Notes: generated from the letters alone by a model not told the origin. A DNA stretch of 15,224 nucleotides from Parvularculaceae bacterium (GCA_013389125.1 JACADX010000023.1:1-15224), one strand, 5' to 3'; positions 1 to 7,256 are shown, numbered from the stretch's first letter. Translations and numbers: made by a program.

Positions 1-1655
1 AATTCGTAGGTGTCGATTTCCTCCGGCTGGAAGAGGCAGAAGGCGCGCTGGTCGTCCGGATCAAGCGCGCCCGGGACGCCGTCGCCGTCGATATCGGGCG
101 CGGTCGTCGCGACGCAGCGCGGGTCGAACGAACCGCCCTTGAATCCCTTGGCGTAGGAGACATAGGTCGTGTGATCGTCATTGATCCGCCAGTTGACGCT
201 GGCGCGCGGGCTGAAGTCCTCAAAGTCCGCCGTCGCGTCGAGATTGGTCTGCGTCGCGAAGGGCGGACGGAGCGTTCCGCCGAATGTCGGCGAAAGCCCG
301 CCGAGATAGATCTGGCGGCGCAGGAAGATCGACCGCTCGTCCTCCGTGTAGCGGCCGCCGACCGACACGCCGAGACGATCCGTCACGTCAAAGGTGAAAT
401 CGCCGAAAACCGACCATGAGCGCGTGTCGACATCCGCTGACGTGAAGACGTTGAGCGCGCCGCCCGAGAGCAGGACGTCGAACGACGTGAGCGCGTTCGC
501 CGAAAGGTAATAAAAGCCGACGAGACCCTTGAGCCGGTCGCCCTCGTAGATCGCCTGCAATTCCTCGCTGAACTGATGGTTCTCATAAATGCCCGGAACG
601 TCGAGATCGACGATCGGCAGCGAATCGAAATCAATCGGCGTCGCGGTCTCGTCGTCGCGATAGGAGACGATGTTCTTGAACGAGAGCGTTTCCGTCGCGA
701 CGAACTCGACGACGTTCGAAACGCCGCGCGAGCGGACCTTCTGATCCGGCGCGTTAAGGCCTGCGCGAGTGTCGAAGACGTTTTCGAGAACCGGGAAATT
801 CGTGAACGGCGCGACAGGCAGCGTGTAGGGAAGGAGGCGATGTCCCTGTTTCGGATCGGAATTGTCCTCCGTCCAGTCGCCCGCGAACCGGATCGACACG
901 TCCTCGCTCGGCGCCCATTCGACGCTGGCGCGCGCGGCGAGAATGTCCTTGTTGTAGTTTTCAACGCCTGAAAGGTTGAGATTGTCGCCGAACCCGTTGC
1001 GGGTGAGGTAGGCGATCCCGCCGCCGAGCCGGAGATCGCCGATCGAGGAGTCGGTGAGGATCGGAAGGCTGAACGAGCCGATCGCGTCGAACTGGCCGTA
1101 AGTGCCGCCCGTCAGCTTGATCATCGCCGACGGATCGTCTGAAAGCCGCTTCGTCACGTATTTGACGGCGCCGCCGATCGTGTTCCGGCCGTAAAGCGTT
1201 CCTTGCGGTCCGCGCAGCACCTCGATCCGCTCGACGTCGTAAATGTCGAGAAGCGCCGCCTGCGGACGATTGAGATAGACGTCATCAATGTAGATTCCGA
1301 CGCCGGCCTCGAAGCCGGCGACCGGATCTTGCTGGCCGACGCCGCGAATGAAGGCCGAGAGCGTGTTGTTGGTGCCGCGCGTCGCTTCGAGCGTCACGTT
1401 CGGCGTGATGTCGCCGATGTCGGCGAGATCGACCGCGCCCATGTCCTCGAGCTTGTCGCCGCCGAACGCGCTGACGGCGATCGGGACGTCCTTCAAGGAC
1501 TCCTCGCGCCGGCGCGCTGAAACGACGATTTCGTCCTGCGCCGCGTCACCGGATTGCGCCAGAACCGGCGTCGACGCCGCCGTCATCGAGATCAATGAAA
1601 CGAATCCGAGCGCAGTCGCTTTGACGCGCGCGCCGGCGATTTTTCCTGCCGCCAT
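1..1655 (-). CDS. TonB-dependent outer membrane receptor (3' end cut by window edge)
   Basis: The frame is open for 551 codons from an ATG at 1655 and runs off the left edge, so the last part of the barrel is missing. The start has a strong ribosome site (AGGGAGG, 1661-1667, 5 bases upstream). Residues 1-34 look like a signal peptide ending VLA-QS. A TonB-box-like segment (DEIVVSA, about 41-47) is followed by the plug domain, with FIRGVGQQDP near 102-111 and the family signature IEVLRGPQGTLYGRNTIGG at about 144-162. Then come beta-barrel strands rich in alternating aromatic residues, including YVSYAKGFKGGSFDPR. Receptors of this family import iron complexes, vitamins or glycans across the outer membrane using TonB-ExbBD energy; the substrate cannot be read here. 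A DxDxDG loop (521-526) sits between two cysteines (514 and 540). The AraC-type gene just upstream on the same strand is a plausible regulator. Family assignment is firm; substrate is unknown. Confidence 0.95.
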   Translation of the reverse strand, partial: MAAGKIAGARVKATALGFVSLISMTAASTPVLAQSGDAAQDEIVVSARRREESLKDVPIAVSAFGGDKLEDMGAVDLADIGDITPNVTLEATRGTNNTLSAFIRGVGQQDPVAGFEAGVGIYIDDVYLNRPQAALLDIYDVERIEVLRGPQGTLYGRNTIGGAVKYVTKRLSDDPSAMIKLTGGTYGQFDAIGSFSLPILTDSSIGDLRLGGGIAYLTRNGFGDNLNLSGVENYNKDILAARASVEWAPSEDVSIRFAGDWTEDNSDPKQGHRLLPYTLPVAPFTNFPVLENVFDTRAGLNAPDQKVRSRGVSNVVEFVATETLSFKNIVSYRDDETATPIDFDSLPIVDLDVPGIYENHQFSEELQAIYEGDRLKGLVGFYYLSANALTSFDVLLSGGALNVFTSADVDTRSWSVFGDFTFDVTDRLGVSVGGRYTEDERSIFLRRQIYLGGLSPTFGGTLRPPFATQTNLDATADFEDFSPRASVNWRINDDHTTYVSYAKGFKGGSFDPRCVATTAPDIDGDGVPGALDPDDQRAFCLFQPEEIDTYE

Positions 1656-1762
1656 TTTGTCCTCCCTGCCCCTGCGCCGGGTTCGCCGGCTGGTCGAAAA
1701 TTTAGGTCGGGAGCGCGCGTCCGCCCATGACCGGACCGATCGCTCCAAGTGGTCTTTTTCGC

Positions 1763-2857
1763 TCAACTGGCCGGATCGCGGTTTTCCTCGCTGAAGGCCC
1801 TCGGCGACAGTCCGTTCCAAGCCCGAAACGCGCGGTTGAACGCCCGGAAGTCGGAAAATCCAAGCTGTTCAGCGACTTCCGCAATCGGCGTGCGGCCGGC
1901 CAGCAGCCGCTTTGCGGCTTCGTTCAAGACCTCGGCCCGCAGGTCGCGAAACGTCGCCCCCTCGGCCTCGAGCCGGCGCCTCAACGTCGCGACGCTGACG
2001 CCGGCAAGCGCGGCGATGCGGGTCTGGTCGATGACCCCGCGCGCAAGCGACTGGCGTACGAAATCCGCCGTCTCGCCGCGCCCGGCGCCGCGCGGCGCGC
2101 CCGACGCCGCGACGATTTCCGCCTCGACGCGCGCCGAGCTCAGCGCATCAGGGGTCGGCGGCTCGATCCGCGCCGTTGCGGCGTCAAGGTCGTAAAAGAG
2201 TTCGTAAACCGGCGCCGCGAAGCGGACAGGCGCGCGCCAGAAATCGAGATGTCCCGCGTCAGCCGTACGCCGTTCGCGCCGCACCGAGACGCGCCGAAGC
2301 CCTGCATGCGCATGCGGGCGCGACACGCAGGCGAGCATGCAATGAAGGAAAATCTGCACGCATTCGACGGAGAACTGGATGAAATCGGCGTTGTCGTCGA
2401 CGACATAGGGAAAGCGTCGGTCATCGATGACGAAGCAAACCATGTCGCCGCGCCGGCGCACGGAATTGTATTCGCCGCCATGGAGCAGGTTATAGGTCCT
2501 CGCGAGAAGTCTCATCGCTTCGTAGAGCGACGTCGCCCCGACGAGATTGCCCAAAGCGAAATCGCGCGTGCCGGGGAGAAGCTGCCGCTTCGACAGATGC
2601 AAGGTCTCGTCCTTGAGCGCCGCCGAAACCTCGTTTTGCAGGCGGTGATATTCTGCGAGCGTGATCAGCCCGTCGCCGTCATCGACATCGACGGCGATGC
2701 GCGCCCGCGCAAGCATGACGCCGGCGTCGACGCCGTTGGCGCGCGCCATCGCCAGGAGCGGCCGCGCCATCGCGGCCTTGAGGCGGACCGGAGGCGGCGC
2801 GTCGCCGGCGTTCACGGGAGACCCCGGCGATCGCGGCGCGATCTCGCGCGCGCGCAT
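1763..2857 (-). CDS. AraC-family transcriptional regulator (arabinose-binding-domain / OruR type)
   Basis: The 364-residue product has the layout of the AraC subgroup with an N-terminal Arabinose_bd-like domain (about 30-220) and a C-terminal pair of helix-turn-helix motifs. HTH1 lies around 276-297 (IDQTRIAALAGVSVATLRRRL) and HTH2 around 323-345, within the typical ending AEQLGFSDFRAFNRAFRAWNG followed by SP. Such proteins usually sense a small ligand and activate nearby uptake or catabolic genes. The TonB-dependent receptor starts 107 bases downstream on the same strand, which makes it the obvious candidate target, although that is inference. The start is uncertain: a TGA at 2888-2890 limits upstream extension, none of the possible starts has a strong ribosome site, and GTG at 2815 or ATG at 2770 (residue 30, where homology should begin) are alternatives. 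Confidence 0.9.
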   Translation of the reverse strand: MRAREIAPRSPGSPVNAGDAPPPVRLKAAMARPLLAMARANGVDAGVMLARARIAVDVDDGDGLITLAEYHRLQNEVSAALKDETLHLSKRQLLPGTRDFALGNLVGATSLYEAMRLLARTYNLLHGGEYNSVRRRGDMVCFVIDDRRFPYVVDDNADFIQFSVECVQIFLHCMLACVSRPHAHAGLRRVSVRRERRTADAGHLDFWRAPVRFAAPVYELFYDLDAATARIEPPTPDALSSARVEAEIVAASGAPRGAGRGETADFVRQSLARGVIDQTRIAALAGVSVATLRRRLEAEGATFRDLRAEVLNEAAKRLLAGRTPIAEVAEQLGFSDFRAFNRAFRAWNGLSPRAFSEENRDPAS

Positions 2858-2992
2858 CGCGTGCGGCTCGTCGGGACAGGCGTCGCGTCAGCGCTCATTC
2901 GCCTCCAGGATTGAACAGCGCCGGCGCCGCTGCGGCCCGGCGTTACCCTTTTCGATCTGACAAATTCGCAGACCGCGCAAGACCGCGTCCCG

Positions 2993-3018
2993 AGCGTCCG
3001 CCGGCGAGGGCGGACGCT
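2993..3018. repeat. perfect inverted repeat, 10-base arms
   Basis: Arms AGCGTCCGCC (2993-3002) and GGCGGACGCT (3009-3018) flank a 6-base loop. The repeat lies in the 233-base gap between the DUF2141 gene and the AraC gene, both on the minus strand. Neither side has a T-run, so it is not a classical intrinsic terminator. It could be a 3' stability hairpin for the DUF2141 transcript or an operator for the AraC gene. Confidence 0.5.
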
Positions 3019-3090
3019 TCCCAAGCGCTTGAAGACGGCGAAGGCAGTGCCAGGAACGAACGCCCCCCTCTGCGGGGACGACTCGACGAT

Positions 3091-3564
3091 CTAATCCTCG
3101 AGCGTCATAACGACGACTTCTCCGGGCGCGACCGCGACCTTCGTCTCGTCAAAGGTCGGCTTCCTGAGCTTCGGCCGGACGTCGTTCGAGAAGACGTAAG
3201 GCTCTTTCGGCTTGCCGAGCGCGTTGCGGTTGAGCTTGCCGTCGCCGTTCTCGTCATAATAGGCGACGAAAGCGTAGTCGCCGGGCGCAAGCCCCCGGAG
3301 CGTGATCAGCGCAAGGCCCTCGTCATTGACCGTCGCATCATGTTTGGCCGCGGCCCGTTCCAGAAACGTCGTCGCGTCGGCGAAAACCGAAAGACGGACA
3401 TGGCCGCCCGACGGGGCGAATTCGGAGCGCACGGCGAGGACGACCGCATCGCCTGCGGAGAATTTCGAGAAGGGGTCAGGAAGGGGCGCGCTGTCCGCGA
3501 ACGCGGCGCCAAGCCCCAGCGCCGCCGCGCCGGCGATCCCCCCGAACAAAACCTCTCCGCGCAC
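3091..3564 (-). CDS. exported DUF2141 domain protein
   Basis: The product is 157 residues and appears to start at GTG (3564); the upstream ribosome site is weak. Residues 1-23 form a signal peptide ending AFA-DS, so the mature protein should be periplasmic or outside the cell. The DUF2141 family hallmarks are clear: VRLSVFADATTFL (about 56-68), GLAPGDYAFVAYYDENGDG (91-109), then GKLNRNALGKPKEPYVFSN (109-127) and a closing strand ending PGEVVVMTLED. The DENGDGKLN stretch resembles a calcium-binding loop, but that role is not established. The biochemical function of DUF2141 is unknown as far as I know. The gene lies 150 bases downstream of the methyltransferase on the same strand; the AT-rich spacer suggests its own promoter. 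Confidence 0.88.
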   Translation of the reverse strand: MRGEVLFGGIAGAAALGLGAAFADSAPLPDPFSKFSAGDAVVLAVRSEFAPSGGHVRLSVFADATTFLERAAAKHDATVNDEGLALITLRGLAPGDYAFVAYYDENGDGKLNRNALGKPKEPYVFSNDVRPKLRKPTFDETKVAVAPGEVVVMTLED

Positions 3565-3643
3565 GACTTATCCCTACCAAGACCTTACGCAGCCGGCGCC
3601 GCAAAACGGCAAGCGCCGATTCCCTCAACTTTAGGAAAGAACG

Positions 3644-3659
3644 GTTCAAATCAACTTAA
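3644..3659 (-). promoter_or_regulatory. degenerate CtrA-like box upstream of DUF2141 gene
   Basis: Read on the minus strand the site is TTAA-N7-TGAAC, matching eight of nine fixed positions of the CtrA consensus TTAA-N7-TTAAC. It lies about 80 bases upstream of the GTG start at 3564, inside the only AT-rich patch of the 3565-3714 spacer. It is weak evidence taken alone, but a full CtrA box occurs elsewhere in the window. Confidence 0.3.
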
Positions 3660-3714
3660 AAAGCCGCGATCGGGCGCGCCTTTGCGTCACGCTATTGCGA
3701 TCAGCCGGCGAGCG

Positions 3715-4332
3715 TTACGCGATTGCAACGCCTCTCGTCATGTAGCCGGCGAATTTCGGCGCGCCGCGCGCGTAATGGCTCTCCGCGGAGCGGATTTCAA
3801 AGCCCGCCCGACGCACCAATTCGAGAGGGTCGCGGTTCAAATTGCAACCGCCGCCGAGCTTTCCCCAAATGGGATTGAGCCGGTCCTGCCAACGGCGGAC
3901 GCCGGCGTCGGGAGCTGCGCCATGTTCGAGAAAGACAAGCCGCCCGCCGCTCTTCAGCGTCCGCTTCATGCCGGCGAGCGCGCGCGCGACATCGGGGATC
4001 GTGCACAGCGTATAAGTGACAAGGACCGTATCGACGGAGCCCGCGTCGAGCGGAATCTCCTCGGCTTTAAGGTCGAGCCACTCAAGGGCGAACGGGAGAT
4101 CGGCGATTCGCTTCGCCGCCTTGCGGCGCATCGCCGAAGACGGTTCGAGCGCGTAGAGCTTCGTTATCTTCGCGCGGTCGTAAAACGCCGCGTTGTGCCC
4201 TGAACCAAAACCGACTTCGAGGACGACTCCGGCGGCTTCGGGCACGATCGCCGAACGCTCTTTGGCGATCGGCGGCGCTGAACAGGCGAAGCTGACGAGC
4301 GCGGGCTCGATGTGATCTGAATAGAATCCCAT
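3715..4332 (-). CDS. class I SAM-dependent methyltransferase
   Basis: The 205-residue protein is a compact Rossmann-fold methyltransferase of the Methyltransf_11 type. Motif I is VLEVGFGSG (about 37-45), the acidic residue that binds the SAM ribose is E63 in YALEPSSAM, and later motifs are VDTVLVTYTLCTIPD (100-114) and LKSGGRLVFLEHG (126-138). The segment RLNPIWGKLGGGCNLNRD (151-168) is typical of the small-molecule or lipid methyltransferases resembling METTL7 and UbiE, so a hydrophobic substrate is possible but not shown. The ATG has a fair ribosome site (AGAGG, 7 bases between) and the length suits the family. It is transcribed divergently from the META-domain gene. No signal peptide; cytoplasmic or membrane-associated. 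Confidence 0.9.
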   Translation of the reverse strand: MGFYSDHIEPALVSFACSAPPIAKERSAIVPEAAGVVLEVGFGSGHNAAFYDRAKITKLYALEPSSAMRRKAAKRIADLPFALEWLDLKAEEIPLDAGSVDTVLVTYTLCTIPDVARALAGMKRTLKSGGRLVFLEHGAAPDAGVRRWQDRLNPIWGKLGGGCNLNRDPLELVRRAGFEIRSAESHYARGAPKFAGYMTRGVAIA

Positions 4333-4386
4333 GACAACCTCTTGCCGCCGCCGCCGCGGACGCGCAAGCTTGCAGCGTCGAAATGC

Positions 4387-4391
4387 GGAGG
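4387..4391 (+). promoter_or_regulatory. ribosome binding site deciding the META gene start
   Basis: GGAGG lies 6 bases before the GTG at 4398. The in-frame ATG at 4383 has no such site, and the GGAGG falls inside its would-be coding region, so GTG 4398 is the better start. Confidence 0.6.
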
Positions 4392-4397
4392 CTCGCC

Positions 4398-4814
4398 GTG
4401 AAAGGCGCTCGAATGTTGATGGCGTCCGCCGCGGCGCCGCTTGCTGCGGCCTGCGCGCAAGGCCCAGGCGGCGGCGGTCCGTCCATCGCCGGACTATGGG
4501 CCGTCGCGGAGATCGACGGCGCGGCCGTGCCGCCTGGCGTCCCGGTCACCGTCAATTTCGCCGTGGACGGAAGAGTCAGCGGGACAAGCGGGTGCAATCA
4601 ATATGGCGGCGAGTACGTCTACAGGAAGGGCGTCTTGACGATCGGACAGACCTTCACGACCGAAATGGCGTGCATCGAGGACTACCGAATGGAGCTAGAA
4701 TCGAAGTTCCACAATCGGTTCAGCGGCGACCTTTCCGTTTCCGCCTCGCCGGACGGCGCGCTCCTTCTCGGCGAGAAGGAGGCCGGCCTCGTGCTGCGCA
4801 AGGCCGCGTCCTAG
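4398..4814 (+). CDS. META-domain (HslJ-like) lipoprotein
   Basis: From the GTG start the product is 138 residues; an ATG at 4383 would add five residues but lacks a ribosome site. A short signal peptide (KGAR, then a hydrophobic run) leads to LAAAC with Cys19 as the likely lipidation site, so the protein is probably anchored in an outer or inner membrane. The rest is one META domain: SIAGLWAVAEIDG at the start, the core motif GTSGCNQYGGEY (62-73), and TTEMAC (87-92). The two cysteines, 66 and 92, are the conserved pair of this fold. Relatives include HslJ, linked in E. coli to novobiocin tolerance, but no enzyme activity is known. The stop codon lies 5 bases before the CitE-like gene, suggesting one transcript. 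Confidence 0.88.
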   Translation: MKGARMLMASAAAPLAAACAQGPGGGGPSIAGLWAVAEIDGAAVPPGVPVTVNFAVDGRVSGTSGCNQYGGEYVYRKGVLTIGQTFTTEMACIEDYRMELESKFHNRFSGDLSVSASPDGALLLGEKEAGLVLRKAAS

Positions 4815-4819
4815 CCCCG

Positions 4820-5635
4820 ATGTTTCGCTCGTTCCTGTTTGTTCCCGGCGACCGTCCCGAGCGTTTTGACAAGGCGGCCCTTTCGGGCGCCGACGCCGTC
4901 TGCATCGATCTTGAGGACGCCGTCGCGCCGGCGAACAAGCAGGCGGCGCGGCGCGAGGCGTTCTCCTATCTCGCGGGATCCGCGACGCCTGCGAGCGTCG
5001 GCGTCCGCTTCAACAGCCTTGAATGCGTCGACGGATTTCGCGACGTCATCGCCTTTATAGACAGCGCAGCGTCGCCCGCTTTCATTCTGACGCCGAAAGT
5101 CCGCTCGCGTTCAGTCGTCGATCAGCTGCGACGCGCGCTTGGCGAGCGGCGCCCGGCGCTTTGGGCGCTGATCGAGACGCCGGAGGCGCTTTTTTCGATT
5201 TCATTGATCGCGGAAAGCCTCGGCGAAGGCGGCGGCGTCGTTTTCGGCGGCGCCGATCTTTCCGCCGCGTTGGGCTCCGACATGAGCTGGGACGCGCTTT
5301 ATCACGCGCGCGCCACGACGGTTGCGGGCGCGGCGCTCCACGGCCTGCAGTGTCTCGACGTGCCGTTCCTTGACGTCCGGAACATCGCCGCGATGATCGA
5401 GGAAACGCGCCGCGCAAAAGCCATGGGCTTCACCGGAAGGGCCTGCATCCATCCCGATCAGGTCGCGCCGATCAACGGGATATTTACGCCGACAGCGGAC
5501 GAAATCGCCGCGGCGCAGGCGATTATCGACGCCTATGAAGGAAACGCGGGTCGCGTCCTCTTGCACGAAGGCCGTCTCGTCGAAAAGCCGGTGCTGGCGG
5601 CGGCCCGGAGAACGCTCGCCCGCGCCCGTTCCTGA
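4820..5635 (+). CDS. CitE-like (HpcH/HpaI family) acyl-CoA lyase
   Basis: The 271-residue protein belongs to the CitE branch of the HpcH/HpaI aldolase family, TIM barrels that cleave or form beta-hydroxyacyl-CoA thioesters with Mg2+. Visible hallmarks are RSFLFVPGDRPERFDKA (3-19), GADAVCIDLEDAV (23-35), RFN (63-65) with the substrate Arg, ALIETPEAL (116-124) with Glu119, GGADLSAALG (143-152) with Asp146, and GFTGRACIHPDQV (203-215). Glu119 and Asp146 are the expected metal ligands. Stand-alone CitE-like enzymes act as malyl-CoA, citramalyl-CoA or similar lyases; no citrate lyase alpha or gamma subunit gene is adjacent, so true citrate lyase is unlikely. The ATG lacks a clear ribosome site and begins 5 bases after the META stop, which points to translational coupling. 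Confidence 0.9.
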   Translation: MFRSFLFVPGDRPERFDKAALSGADAVCIDLEDAVAPANKQAARREAFSYLAGSATPASVGVRFNSLECVDGFRDVIAFIDSAASPAFILTPKVRSRSVVDQLRRALGERRPALWALIETPEALFSISLIAESLGEGGGVVFGGADLSAALGSDMSWDALYHARATTVAGAALHGLQCLDVPFLDVRNIAAMIEETRRAKAMGFTGRACIHPDQVAPINGIFTPTADEIAAAQAIIDAYEGNAGRVLLHEGRLVEKPVLAAARRTLARARS

Positions 5636-5638
5636 TCG

Positions 5639-6625
5639 CTATTCAAGGCCGAGAATGATCCGGTCGGGCGGCTTGTGGCCGTCGGCGAACATCTTGATGT
5701 TGATGATGACGCGCTCGCCCATTTCGATGCGGCTTTCAATCGTCGCCGACGCCATATGCGGCAGGAGGACGACGCTCGGCGCCGCGAGGAGCCGCGCATT
5801 CGGACGCGGCTCTTTCTCGAAAACGTCGAGCCCCGCCCCCGCGAGCCGTCCCGCTTCGATCGCGTCGGCGAGCGCTTCCTCATCGATGATCTCGCCGCGC
5901 GAAATGTTCACGACATAAGCGTGCGGCGGCATCATCGCGAGGCGAGCGCGAGAGAGCAGGTGATGCGTCTGCGGCGTCGCCGGGCAGTTGATCGAGACGA
6001 TGTCCATGCGCTTCAGCATGGCGTCGAGGTCCGGCCAGTAGGTCGCCTCGAGCTCCTCCTCGATATGCGGATTGATCGGCTTTCGGTTGTGATAGTGGAT
6101 CGCTAGGCCGAACGCGCGCGCTCGTCTTGCGACCGCCTCACCGACGCGGCCAAGCCCGATGACGCCAAGTTTCTTGCCCTTGACGCGCCGGCCGAGCATC
6201 CAGGTCGGGGACCAACCGGCGAAGGCGCCGCGTTCAAGCGCCCTGACGCCCTCGACGAGCCGGCGCGGCACGGCGAGAATGAGCGCCATCGCCATGTCGG
6301 CGGCGTCCTCGGCAAGCACCGACGGCGTATTGGTGACGATGACGCCCCGCTCATTGGCCGCCGCGACATCGATGTGGTCGACGCCCGCGCCGAAATTCGC
6401 GACGAGCTTCATGCGGCCGCCGGCGCGCGCGAAAAACGCCGCGTCAAGCTGGTCGCCGAGCGTCGGCGCATGGACGGCGACGTCCTGCGCCAGCGCCGCA
6501 AGCTCATCTCGCGACAGCGGCCGTTCCTTGAGATTCAGCGACGTGTCGAACAGCGCGGCGAGCCGTTGCTCAACCGTGTCCGGCAGCTTGCGCGTCACTC
6601 CGACTTTGAGACGCCGATGCGGCAT
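5639..6625 (-). CDS. D-isomer-specific 2-hydroxyacid dehydrogenase (glyoxylate/hydroxypyruvate reductase type)
   Basis: This 328-residue cytoplasmic enzyme reduces a 2-ketoacid to a D-2-hydroxyacid. The nucleotide-binding motif is GVIGLGRVG (154-162), and the catalytic triad is complete: Arg243 in NISRGEIID, Glu272 in DVFEKEP, and His290 in LLPHMASAT. The substrate loop ANFGAGVDHID (76-86) is typical of glyoxylate/hydroxypyruvate reductases. After the second strand, HNRKP (179-183) carries basic residues that would favour NADPH over NADH, which is inference. The start has a good GAGGA site. The gene is convergent with the CitE-like gene, with 3 bases between stops and no room for a separate terminator. 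Both could handle C2-C4 acids such as glyoxylate, but they do not share a promoter. The promoter region contains CtrA boxes. Confidence 0.92.
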   Translation of the reverse strand: MPHRRLKVGVTRKLPDTVEQRLAALFDTSLNLKERPLSRDELAALAQDVAVHAPTLGDQLDAAFFARAGGRMKLVANFGAGVDHIDVAAANERGVIVTNTPSVLAEDAADMAMALILAVPRRLVEGVRALERGAFAGWSPTWMLGRRVKGKKLGVIGLGRVGEAVARRARAFGLAIHYHNRKPINPHIEEELEATYWPDLDAMLKRMDIVSINCPATPQTHHLLSRARLAMMPPHAYVVNISRGEIIDEEALADAIEAGRLAGAGLDVFEKEPRPNARLLAAPSVVLLPHMASATIESRIEMGERVIINIKMFADGHKPPDRIILGLE

Positions 6626-6652
6626 GTTTGAAGTCCTCGTCGGTGGCGCGCT

Positions 6653-6668
6653 TTAACCGCTCGTTAAC
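6653..6668 (+). promoter_or_regulatory. CtrA-binding box, perfect consensus
   Basis: TTAA (6653-6656), seven bases, then TTAAC (6664-6668) matches the CtrA consensus TTAA-N7-TTAAC exactly. CtrA is the cell-cycle and motility response regulator found across Alphaproteobacteria. In DNA this GC-rich a chance match is rare, and it lies between divergent genes where regulation is expected. Confidence 0.65.
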
Positions 6669-6683
6669 GCAGCCGAACCCAGA

Positions 6684-6699
6684 GTAAGGGTTTGTTAAC
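6684..6699 (+). promoter_or_regulatory. second CtrA-like box, one mismatch
   Basis: GTAA (6684-6687), seven bases, then TTAAC (6695-6699) matches eight of nine fixed CtrA positions. It has the same orientation as the perfect box, 31 bases further on (about three helical turns), and ends 47 bases before the SH3 gene. Confidence 0.5.
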
Positions 6700-6746
6700 T
6701 TTCTGGAACGGCGGCGCGACGGCGCGGATCGGTCGGGTTTGTTGTC

Positions 6747-7256
6747 ATGCGGCGTCGGATCGCCATCTCAGCCCTGCTCTTGCATTTGAGCCCGGCCGCC
6801 GCCGCCGCGCAAGCAGCGGGCGGGGCGCGCCTTGACACCCCATCCGGCTTTCCCGTGCCGCGCTTCGTCAGCCTCAAGGATGAGGAGACAAATTGCCGAA
6901 TTGGCCCGAGTTTCGATCACCCGGTGAAGTTTGTCTTCAAGCGCGCCGGCGCGCCAGTCATGGTGATCGCCGAATCCGTCGATCACTGGCGCAAGATCAA
7001 GGACCCGGACGGCGATGCGTGCTGGGTCCATCAGACGACGCTAAAAGGCCAATCCCACGTTCTTGTGATCGCCGACACGGCGCTTCATCGCCGCCCCGAC
7101 GCCTCGGCGAGGACGACCGCGATGCTCGGTCGAGGCGTCCTCGCAAGACTGATCAAGCGCCGGAACGGCTGGGTCCTTGTCGCCGCCGATGACATTCGCG
7201 GCTGGTCAGATGAAACAAAGGTCTGGGGCGGAGCGATCGTCGCCGAGTCGCCGTAA
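6747..7256 (+). CDS. exported bacterial SH3-domain protein
   Basis: The 169-residue protein starts with a signal peptide (MRRR, a hydrophobic run, cleavage near AAA-QA). It then carries two SH3-like repeats, about 38-103 and 104-163. The first opens with SGFPVPRFVSLKDEETN, the family entry motif, followed by GPSFDHP and DHWRKI; the second has LHRRPDASA and WVLVAADDIRGW. Proteins of this type (SH3_4 / COG3807-like) are small periplasmic proteins thought to bind peptidoglycan or partner proteins; no enzyme activity is expected. Cys50 and Cys92 stand where I would expect ordinary SH3 residues (hydrophobic in NxRxGP, glycine before WV) and may form a disulfide. It is divergent from the 2-hydroxyacid dehydrogenase and sits upstream of fabA. 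The start lacks a strong ribosome site. Two CtrA boxes lie just upstream. Confidence 0.88.
   Translation: MRRRIAISALLLHLSPAAAAAQAAGGARLDTPSGFPVPRFVSLKDEETNCRIGPSFDHPVKFVFKRAGAPVMVIAESVDHWRKIKDPDGDACWVHQTTLKGQSHVLVIADTALHRRPDASARTTAMLGRGVLARLIKRRNGWVLVAADDIRGWSDETKVWGGAIVAESP

Noticed and set aside
1727..2914. A 395-codon plus-strand open frame opposite the AraC gene
   Set aside because: Its product is Arg-rich without domains and mirrors the AraC coding strand; long antisense frames are common in GC-rich DNA.
2812..3024. Small 70-codon minus-strand frame with a good ribosome site at its internal ATG (2898), ending inside the AraC gene
   Set aside because: A GGAGG precedes the ATG at 2898, but the short Arg-rich peptide has no recognisable features and overlaps the AraC start; a leader peptide is conceivable but unsupported.
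2911..4203. A 430-codon plus-strand open frame across the DUF2141 and methyltransferase genes
   Set aside because: It runs antisense to two recognisable genes and an intergenic region and has no family features.
4331..4819. N-terminal extension of the CitE-like lyase through the META gene
   Set aside because: The extra residues are an out-of-frame reading of the META gene; family likeness begins exactly at the ATG at 4820.
5636..5638. Shared bidirectional terminator between the convergent CitE-like and dehydrogenase genes
   Set aside because: Only 3 bases separate the stops, and no hairpin with T-run was seen there.
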